From assembly GCF_000505665.1 (NCBI RefSeq), contig NC_023033.1:1888313-1952312 (forward strand): a DNA stretch of 64,000 nucleotides. The letters are read 5' to 3'. Positions within the stretch are counted from its first letter, which is position 1, and each line of letters begins with the position of its first letter. This document shows, in pieces, positions 32,101 through 37,752 of this stretch. This stretch comes from Thermosynechococcus sp. NK55a. GTDB taxonomy: Bacteria; Cyanobacteriota; Cyanobacteriia; Thermosynechococcales; Thermosynechococcaceae. Below the pieces are notes generated by a model, which made no database searches, was not told the origin of the DNA, and saw only the letters and a program-made list of their open reading frames with translations. A program made the position numbers and the translations under genes.

Positions 32101-32671
32101 GCAACGCCAGCGCCGGGAGCGGCTTAGCGGGCTCGGTCGGTTGGAAATCGCCCGTACCGGCCCCGTGCGTCACGTGGCCACGGCCATCGTCTTGGCAGCC
32201 GGCGCTGACACGGAAACTCAACTGGCGGACCTCGCGGACGAACTCGATCCCAACGTCCGAAGCCGGAGCGAACGAGCGGCCGAGGACCTTGTGGTGACCG
32301 CGCTCAAGGAGGAAGGCTTCCCAGGGGATCGCATCGAGCGTGTCGGGCACCTGAAGCTCGGCTTCGACATCCGTGCCCATCGGATCGCGGACGAGGCGAC
32401 CGGCGAGGTGCTCGTCAAGCGCGTCGAGGTCAAGGGCCGCGCTCGCGGGCAGCCCGTGCGCCTCACGACCAACGAATGGTATAAAGCACAGCAACTTGCC
32501 GAGACCTATTGGCTCTACGTGGTGTGGGATCCGCTCGGCCCGAACCCGGAGCTCGTCCGCATCCAGAATCCCGCGGTACGATTGGACCACGCCAAGCGCC
32601 AGATCGTCGCGGCGCGGTTTTTCGAGATCCCGGCGGAGGCGGTCGTCGAGGCGGGTCGAGCATATCTTTAG
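29150..32671 (+). CDS. SNF2-family helicase 2 with C-terminal DUF3883 domain
   Basis: 1173 residues, ATG 29150 after a strong GCAGGAGG site. Lobe 1: LPHQIEAVYQVMLPQPRLRF, Walker A DDPGAGKTIMAGLLIKEL, VVIDEAHKCSAYTK and LLITATPHHGNEDRF. Lobe 2: LLVFTEHRDTLNYV, ICVATEAAGEGINLQFCHLM and motif VI LEQRLGRIHRIGQDRDVYAF. The C-terminal 120 residues form DUF3883 (VKRVEVKGRARGQPVRLTTN, YWLYVVWDPLG), a nuclease-fold-like domain often found in defence helicases. All catalytic motifs are intact. It belongs to the COG0553-type helicases that accompany restriction-like modules, and is inferred to translocate on or recognise foreign DNA. Confidence 0.88.
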   Translation: MAENRLSTRIGQQISLPGHFDVPVCLEHVRALGADGSAGYECRVRLPDGTLEETVISPAEAASLCGTDQEGPTAIKPVDAERLRLLIESARIRLAYAHDHQFAVSLSGIRTLPHQIEAVYQVMLPQPRLRFLLADDPGAGKTIMAGLLIKELKLRGAIERVLILCPAPLTIQWQDEMLQWFGESFDIISSAVDQQQLGNPWQRSSQVIASIDYAKQNDVRERVWQQRWDLVVIDEAHKCSAYTKSSSSSERSNEVVETKRYQLVKRLSEAVDNVLLITATPHHGNEDRFSHFLRLIDLDLFPEPHRFGKEAAEARREIFRLGKGSPWCLRRLKEDLKDLNGKRLFSNRLAKTVTFRLNSEEYALYKSVTDYINKFIPHQSGKRGSSAALTRTVLQRRLVSSTCAIHESLKRRLKKQQDLLDQLAGLSPAQRANRLAALQGRLPDAEQDEDDLDNEVRDRLVDEYTAALELEQLRAEIAALKELVEQARKVRELANDSKLAALKKCLGEAQFVDLKDGRGKLLVFTEHRDTLNYVREHLKLWDYSTCEIHGGMNPHERKRAQEQFRTTAQICVATEAAGEGINLQFCHLMINYDMPWNPTRLEQRLGRIHRIGQDRDVYAFNFVATDSEDGQPIVEGRILHRLLEKLDTMNEALEGRVFDVIGEVLSLNDVNLPDMLREAAYDPRRLDEYLDQIDRIDPAKLKEYEEATGIALARNHVDFTGFQRHNLEVEEKRLMPRYVETQFIAAAKEVGLHVEPRADGLWRIEHVLADLRSERLRSVQRLGKPDPSYRKVTFHKHHLEQAAHVDAVLMGPGHPLYAAVDEKLNEKLAALQGGIGFYVDPLTTEPYRLHFFEITIRGKDSRGSDVPLHGELVAVREQRGQFEIVPSDILLNLPPQANPPSAVDPVDTQAASDFLKSTYQLECRARCQEERQRFARICREYLERSFDVRIKRAQERAMLLAAEATTKPEYKLSADEARKYVEELQRQRRERLSGLGRLEIARTGPVRHVATAIVLAAGADTETQLADLADELDPNVRSRSERAAEDLVVTALKEEGFPGDRIERVGHLKLGFDIRAHRIADEATGEVLVKRVEVKGRARGQPVRLTTNEWYKAQQLAETYWLYVVWDPLGPNPELVRIQNPAVRLDHAKRQIVAARFFEIPAEAVVEAGRAYL

Positions 32672-32680
32672 GAGCAGGCC

Positions 32681-33703
32681 ATGAATGACACGAACAAAAT
32701 TCGCCCATCGCCCTCCCGTGGCCGCCCCGGTTTCTCCATCAAGATCGAGGGACCGAGAGTCGGAGAGGCGCGTCTTTCGGCGAACGACCTGGCGACGATC
32801 ATCCTCCGTACGCAACAGGCGTTGAAGCGCATCGGGCAGGTGCTCTACGGGGAATCGTCCGTCGGTCAAGGGCGAAAGAAGAAGGAGATCGAAGAGTTGT
32901 GCGAGCTCTTCGTTGTGGGCTGGAAGCCGGGAAGCGCCGTCGCCGAGGTCGAACTTGCCGAGCCTCCGGCCCAGATGAGCTTCTTCGGGTACATCGGAGA
33001 GGAGAGCCTCAAGGCCTTCCTCAATGGCATGATGCGTATCAAAGATGAGCCGATCGAGACCCTTCAGATGGTGCCGGCAGGTTTCGATCCCGGAGTGCTC
33101 CAGACCTGCGACTCCCTGGGACACGTGCTGGATCACGGCGTTGACACGATCACCTTTCGGCCGATCCATGTGGAGACAGTACCTCCCGTCACATTCGATC
33201 GCCCGCTTCGAGAGAAGGTCAGGGGGCTGCTCGGGAAGCCCCTCGACCAGCGTCAGGTGGAGAAGGTCGGGCGCCTCGAGGTGCTCGACGGCCATCGCGG
33301 CGTGCAGGGACGTCTTTGGGAGCCGGATGGGACGAGGTGGCTTTGCATCTTCAAGCCCGAACATGTGGAGCTTCTTCCGGATTTGTGGCTGCGCACGGTA
33401 AGGGTGGTTGGCGAGGCGGTTGTCGAGCCGAACAGGGAACGCGTCCTCAATGTCGCGTCCGTTGTTACTGTCGAGGAGGAATTCCAAGAGAGCGCTCTGG
33501 GCGGAGAGGTGGAACTCGCGCCCTTTTGGACCTCTCTCCCGTTGGAGAAGCTGGCTGAACTTCAAGGCGTTCAGCCTGCCGACGACCTCGACCAGATCAG
33601 CGCGCTCTGGCCGGTGGACGACGATCCGGATCAGATGCTCGCTCACATCCTCGAAGAGCGCTCGGCGCGCCGCGGCATCGCACGGGGGGAGCATGACCGA
33701 TGA
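32681..33703 (+). CDS. Unrecognised 340-residue protein of the defence-like operon
   Basis: ATG 32681 with TAGGAG just upstream. I recognise no family. The N-terminal quarter is basic and beta-rich (FSIKIEGPRVGEARLSANDL), followed by a helix (IILRTQQALKRIGQVLYGES) and a Lys-rich loop (GQGRKKKEIEELCELF). The central part has repeated strand-like segments, including WEPDGTRWLCIFKPEHVELL. The C-terminus is acidic and helical (WPVDDDPDQMLAHILEERSA). No membrane segments or cysteine clusters. The stop overlaps the PIN gene start by 4 bp, so it is probably the partner of the PIN protein (antitoxin, adaptor or effector). High GC, no HIP1. Confidence 0.7.
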   Translation: MNDTNKIRPSPSRGRPGFSIKIEGPRVGEARLSANDLATIILRTQQALKRIGQVLYGESSVGQGRKKKEIEELCELFVVGWKPGSAVAEVELAEPPAQMSFFGYIGEESLKAFLNGMMRIKDEPIETLQMVPAGFDPGVLQTCDSLGHVLDHGVDTITFRPIHVETVPPVTFDRPLREKVRGLLGKPLDQRQVEKVGRLEVLDGHRGVQGRLWEPDGTRWLCIFKPEHVELLPDLWLRTVRVVGEAVVEPNRERVLNVASVVTVEEEFQESALGGEVELAPFWTSLPLEKLAELQGVQPADDLDQISALWPVDDDPDQMLAHILEERSARRGIARGEHDR

Positions 33704-34122
33704 GCGTTGTGCTTCTCGATACGACGGTCGCGAGTCTCCTGCATCCCAAGAAGAAGGGGAGCGAGATTCGAGCCAAGTACGAGACGCACATGCGGGGACA
33801 AACCCTCGCCTTGAGTTTTCAAAGCGTGGCCGAACTGTGGCACTGGGCAGAGACGAATGGGTGGGGAGAGAGCGCTCGCCAAGGGCTTGATAGTTTCGTG
33901 CGTCGGTTTCTCGTGATTCCCTACGACTATGAGCTGGCTCGGGTCTGGGCGCGGGTCATGGAAGAGAGCCGGAAGGAAGGCCGTCGCTTCGAGGCCGGAA
34001 ACTGTTGGATTGCCGCCACTGCGGTGCATCGGCAAATCCCCCTTCTCTCCCACGACAAGGATTTCGCCGGGCGCGCCATCAGCGGGCTAAACGTGATCAC
34101 CCATGTGGAGGAAATGAAGTGA
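33700..34122 (+). CDS. PIN-domain protein (VapC-like)
   Basis: 140 residues. PIN fold: VVLLDTTVASLL (Asp7), SFQSVAELWHWAE (Glu45), AGNCWIAATAVHRQIPLLSH and the terminal DKDFAG (Asp119, Asp121). The third acidic residue, normally the Asp of ND-x-WIAATA, is Asn101 here, which may lower metal binding and RNase activity. No canonical VapB-type antitoxin is adjacent; the 340-residue protein takes that position. ATGA overlaps the upstream stop, and its own stop overlaps the methyltransferase start (GTGA), so all three are translationally coupled. Confidence 0.85.
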   Translation: MSVVLLDTTVASLLHPKKKGSEIRAKYETHMRGQTLALSFQSVAELWHWAETNGWGESARQGLDSFVRRFLVIPYDYELARVWARVMEESRKEGRRFEAGNCWIAATAVHRQIPLLSHDKDFAGRAISGLNVITHVEEMK

Positions 34123-37100
34123 CCGACGACCGGCGGCTGATCGAGGACTACCTCCCCATTGAGGCGATCAGCAAGGAGGCCTCGCGGGAGAAGTCCGTAC
34201 GCAAGGGGCACATCTCCACGCTGCATCTGTGGTGGGCGCGGCGTCCGCTCGTAGCCTGCCGAGCCGCGGTATACGGAGCGCTGGTGCCGGCGAGTCGGTT
34301 CCGGCCGGCGAACGGGCCGGAGGAGAAGCGGGACAGCTTGACCCGGGCCAACGCGGCGAAGTTCGTCGAGCGGCTCTGTCAGTATCCGGGCTCCCCGCAG
34401 GCCATCGCCGAGGCGCAGAAGCACATCCTCGAGGCGCACGCCGAGCGCCTGACGAAGGAGACCGGGAATCCGGTCAGTGTGCAAGACATCGTCCAGGGCC
34501 GCGCTCCGCGGCCGAAGGTCCTCGACATGTTTGCCGGCGGCGGGGCGATCCCGCTCGAGGCGCTGCGGCTCGGGTGCGAGGCCTACGCGCTCGACTTGAA
34601 CCCCGTGGCCCACATCATCGAGCTCTGCACGCTGGTCTACCCGCAGAAGTATGGCAAGCCCGACCCGAACGCGCGCGGCATGACCGGCCCCAAGAACGCG
34701 AAAGGCGAGACCACATGGGGCGGGCTGGCCGAGGAGGTCCGCTACTGGGGCAACTGGGTCCTCCAGAAGGTCAAGGCCGAAATCAGCGACCTCTATCCAC
34801 TCATCCCCGACCCAGACAACAATGATGAGAGACCTCTCGTCAAAGCCGAAATGTGGCAGTCCTCTGAAAGGGAAACTGTCCCGCCAGGGTATCTCGTGCC
34901 CGTCGCTTATTTGTGGACACGGACTGTTCGATGCAAAAATCCTTCGTGCGGGGCGACTGTGCCACTGGTACGCCAGACCTGGCTATGCAAAAAGAAGGAT
35001 CGCTATGCGGCGCTGCGGATGATCGCGCCCAAGGGCGAAAAAAGGGTCCGCTTCGAGGTGGTGGAAAGCCACACCGAGAAGGGACTGGGTTTCGACCCGG
35101 CAGGCTTTTCCAAGGCCGGCAACGCTACCTGCCCGTTCTGTGGAACCGTGGCCGACAGCGATTACGTGAAGGCTGAGGGCTGTGCCAAGCGCATGGGCGA
35201 GCAGATGATGGCCATCGTTTGCACCCGGCCGGGAAGGCAGGGGAAGGTGTACTTGTCAGTGGAACAGGCCCTGGAAGCGACAGGCGGGACGCCTGTCATC
35301 CCACCTGAAGAAGAGATTCAAAAGCGCATCGAGGCGCTCTGCCGGAAAACAGGGCTGACGGTGCCGAGGGAGCCGATGGATGTAAATGATCCCACCACTG
35401 TTGCCGGAAGAGGTTTTGGCATTAAAACATTTAGTGACCTCTTCACCCCGCGCCAGATGCTCTGCCTGCTCACCTTCGCCGCGGCGGTGCGGGAGGCTTA
35501 TCAAACCATGGTGGGACAGGCCGGTGGCACAGGCTTCCAGCCTTTGAATCAAGGCACAGGCAGGATGCCTGTGCCACCATTGGATGAGGAGAGGGCCAAG
35601 GCGGTAGTGACGTATCTTGCAGTTATTCTCGACCGCTTGGCGGATTTCAACTCGGTTCTTGCAACCTGGAAAGAATCCGCAGGCCATACCTTCGGCCGAC
35701 AGGCGTTGCCAATGGCATGGGACTTCTCCGAGGTTAACCCGTTGTGCGGCGAGACTGGCAGTTGGGGATCACAGCAGCGCTACGCGATTGAGCACGTAGA
35801 TTCATCTATCGCTAACGGCCTTCCCGCCACCGTCACCCGCGGCTCGGCGACCGCGCTCCCCTGGCCTGATGGAACCTTTGACGCCGTCATCACCGACCCG
35901 CCTTACTATGACAACATACAGTATGCTGCTCTTTCGGATTTTTTCTATGTCTGGCTCAAGCGGACCATCGGCCACCTCTACCCGGAGCATTTTGGTGCAG
36001 AGCTCTCACCGAAGAAAAACGAGGCTGTTGCTTCGCCATGGAGGCATAAAAGCAAGGTAGATGCAAGAAAGGCCTACGAAGAGATGATGGCCAAGTCCTT
36101 TGCCGAGGCGAACCGGGTCTTGAAACCAGGCGGCCAGATGGTCGTGGTCTATGCCCACAAAACGACGCTCGGCTGGTCCACGCTCGTGGATGCCTTGCGG
36201 AAGGCGGGGTTCATCGTAACAGAAGCCTGGCCGCTCGACACCGAAATGAAATCACGGCTTGTGGCAAAGGGAACCGCTGCCCTTGCCTCCAGCATCTTCC
36301 TGGTTGCCCGCAAACGGGAAGGGACGGAGACGGGCTCCTACGAGGACGAGGTCCGGCCCGAGCTGGAGCAGATCGTCCGCGAGCGGGTGGACTCGCTCTG
36401 GAAGATGGGGATCACCGGCGCGGACCTGGTGATCGCCGCCGTGGGCGCGGGCCTGCGCGCTTTCACGCGGTTCGCCCGGGTCGAGTACGCCAACGGCGAG
36501 GAGGTCCCGGCCGAGAAGTTCCTCGCCGAGGTGGAAGGGGTGGTGCTGGAGACGCTGTTGGAAAAGATCTTCGGCATGGCCGGCAGTGGCGTGGCCGCCG
36601 TGGACGGACCGAGCCGCTTCTACGTGCTCTGGCGCTATACCTACAAAGTAGCCGAGATGGAGGCGGGCGAGGCGATCGTCTTCACCTACGGGCAGAACGT
36701 GGAACTCGACGGCGCGAAGGGCCTCTCCACCGGAAGGCATGCCCTAGTCGAAAAGAAGAAGGGGAAGTACCGCCTGCGGGACTTCACGGAGCGGGGTGAG
36801 GACGAAAAGCTGGGTCTCCCCGACAACAGAACGGCGGCACCGCTGATCGACGCCCTGCACCGTATCCTGTGGCTCGTGGAGAACCAGCCGCGCGCGCTCA
36901 ACAAGTTCCTCGATGAGGCCCGGCCCAACCGGGAACGCCTGCGCCTGGTGGCCCAGGCCCTGGCCGGGACTGCTCTTGCGGGCAAGAAGGATGATGGCCC
37001 GGACCACACGGTGGTCACGACGGCCGCCGAACAGGCGGCGCTCAAGAAACTGGTCGCCAACTGGCGGGCGCTGATCGACCAGCGGCTCGCCGAATTGCCG

Positions 37101-37127
37101 CTTTTAGCGACGGAGGATTCACCATGA
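34119..37127 (+). CDS. DUF1156 adenine-specific DNA methyltransferase with Zn ribbon (COG1743-like)
   Basis: 1002 residues from GTG 34119, preceded by GGAGG. The DUF1156 N-terminus is LIEDYLPIEAISKEASREKS and HISTLHLWWARRPLVACRA. SAM-binding motif I is VLDMFAGGGAIPLEALRLG, and catalytic motif IV is VITDPPYYDNIQYAALSDFF (DPPY, N6-adenine type). An inserted Zn ribbon has CKNPSCG, WLC and CPFCG. Two short palindromic repeats interrupt the coding sequence in frame (35279-35297, 35523-35578). The C-terminal part has FTYGQNVELDGAKGLSTGRH. It is presumed to mark self DNA. Base composition alternates between very high and moderate GC along the gene. It overlaps its neighbours by 4 bp at each end. Confidence 0.9.
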   Translation: MTDDRRLIEDYLPIEAISKEASREKSVRKGHISTLHLWWARRPLVACRAAVYGALVPASRFRPANGPEEKRDSLTRANAAKFVERLCQYPGSPQAIAEAQKHILEAHAERLTKETGNPVSVQDIVQGRAPRPKVLDMFAGGGAIPLEALRLGCEAYALDLNPVAHIIELCTLVYPQKYGKPDPNARGMTGPKNAKGETTWGGLAEEVRYWGNWVLQKVKAEISDLYPLIPDPDNNDERPLVKAEMWQSSERETVPPGYLVPVAYLWTRTVRCKNPSCGATVPLVRQTWLCKKKDRYAALRMIAPKGEKRVRFEVVESHTEKGLGFDPAGFSKAGNATCPFCGTVADSDYVKAEGCAKRMGEQMMAIVCTRPGRQGKVYLSVEQALEATGGTPVIPPEEEIQKRIEALCRKTGLTVPREPMDVNDPTTVAGRGFGIKTFSDLFTPRQMLCLLTFAAAVREAYQTMVGQAGGTGFQPLNQGTGRMPVPPLDEERAKAVVTYLAVILDRLADFNSVLATWKESAGHTFGRQALPMAWDFSEVNPLCGETGSWGSQQRYAIEHVDSSIANGLPATVTRGSATALPWPDGTFDAVITDPPYYDNIQYAALSDFFYVWLKRTIGHLYPEHFGAELSPKKNEAVASPWRHKSKVDARKAYEEMMAKSFAEANRVLKPGGQMVVVYAHKTTLGWSTLVDALRKAGFIVTEAWPLDTEMKSRLVAKGTAALASSIFLVARKREGTETGSYEDEVRPELEQIVRERVDSLWKMGITGADLVIAAVGAGLRAFTRFARVEYANGEEVPAEKFLAEVEGVVLETLLEKIFGMAGSGVAAVDGPSRFYVLWRYTYKVAEMEAGEAIVFTYGQNVELDGAKGLSTGRHALVEKKKGKYRLRDFTERGEDEKLGLPDNRTAAPLIDALHRILWLVENQPRALNKFLDEARPNRERLRLVAQALAGTALAGKKDDGPDHTVVTTAAEQAALKKLVANWRALIDQRLAELPLLATEDSP
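35279..35297 (+). repeat. Short palindrome inside the methyltransferase gene, copy 1
   Basis: GACAGGC (35279-35285) and GCCTGTC (35291-35297) are perfect 7-bp arms with a 5-nt loop. It is read in frame as part of ATGGTPVIPP and resembles the larger palindrome 230 bp downstream (core ACAGGC-n5-GCCTGT). It looks like a REP-type unit that has become coding sequence. Confidence 0.65.
35523..35578 (+). repeat. Paired REP-like palindrome inside the methyltransferase gene, copy 2
   Basis: An outer 12-bp inverted repeat, GGTGGCACAGGC (35523-35534) and GCCTGTGCCACC (35567-35578), encloses an inner perfect 9-bp hairpin, GGCACAGGC (35553-35561) with GCCTGTGCC (35567-35575). The element keeps the reading frame and encodes GGTGFQPLNQGTGRMPVPP. 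Elements with this GGCACAGGC/GCCTGTGCC core are, as far as I recall, abundant in some Planctomycetes- and Armatimonadetes-type genomes and not usual for thermophilic cyanobacteria. Confidence 0.7.
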
Positions 37128-37369
37128 CTGACTGGCAAGACCGTATCTCCATCGATCCCAACGTGTGTCATGGCCGCCCGTGCATCAAGGGCACGCGGAT
37201 CTGGGTGTCGTTGATTGTGGACAATCTGGCAGAAGGCATCTCCGAGCAGGAATTGCTGGCGGCCTATCCACAGCTCACGATCGAGGACATTCGGGCCGCG
37301 CTGGCCTATGCGGCGGAAATGACGCGTGAGCGGATCATCCCCATTCCGGCGAAGGCAACAGGGGCATGA
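37124..37369 (+). CDS. DUF433 antitoxin
   Basis: 81 residues. DUF433 pattern: RISIDPNVCHGRPCIKGTRI, then VDNLAEGISEQELLAAYPQL and TIEDIRAALAYAAEM. DUF433 proteins carry an HTH-like fold and act as antitoxins to DUF5615 PIN-like toxins in the known pairing. It starts with ATGA overlapping the methyltransferase stop and ends overlapping the toxin start. It may also repress transcription, but its location deep in the operon makes autoregulation of the main promoter uncertain. Confidence 0.9.
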   Translation: MTDWQDRISIDPNVCHGRPCIKGTRIWVSLIVDNLAEGISEQELLAAYPQLTIEDIRAALAYAAEMTRERIIPIPAKATGA

Positions 37370-37752
37370 GCCTGAAACTCGACGAGAACCTCGATGTCCG
37401 CCTCGTGTCCATGCTGCGGGACGAGGGGTTCGATGTCGATACCGTTCGCGACGAGGGATTGTCGGGATCGTCAGACGAAGTGATCTATCAGGTTTGCCGG
37501 GACTCCCGGCGAGTGCTCGTTACGCTCGACCTCGACTTTGCCAATCCCGTTCGCTACCCGCCGGAGCCCACCGAGGGCATCGTGGTGGTCCGTGTCCCAC
37601 GGCCCCTGTTGGGCCTGATCCGGGCGACGTTGCTTGACGCGTTGCCGGAGATCAAGTCCGGTCCGTTGAAGGGATCTCTCTGGATCGTCGAACCGGGAAG
37701 AATCCGCGTTCACGAGCACCGCAAAGGCAACGGCGAGGAGGAGTCGGAATGA
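37366..37752 (+). CDS. DUF5615 PIN-like toxin
   Basis: 128 residues. Mut7-C/DUF5615 motifs: LKLDENLDVRLVSMLRDEGF (Asp6, Glu7), VDTVRDEGLSGSSDEVI and VTLDLDFANPVRYPP (LDxDF). These are the acidic residues of a PIN-like nuclease, inferred to cut RNA. The C-terminus WIVEPGRIRVHEHRKGNGEE is longer and more charged than in short members. It pairs with the preceding DUF433 gene and overlaps the DUF499 ATPase gene by 4 bp. Confidence 0.88.
   Translation: MSLKLDENLDVRLVSMLRDEGFDVDTVRDEGLSGSSDEVIYQVCRDSRRVLVTLDLDFANPVRYPPEPTEGIVVVRVPRPLLGLIRATLLDALPEIKSGPLKGSLWIVEPGRIRVHEHRKGNGEEESE

Noticed and set aside
30302-33694. Very long antisense frames (381 and 742 codons) opposite helicase 2 and the unknown gene
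   Set aside because: High-GC coding DNA keeps the opposite strand free of stops. These frames show no motifs, while the plus strand has complete helicase motifs.
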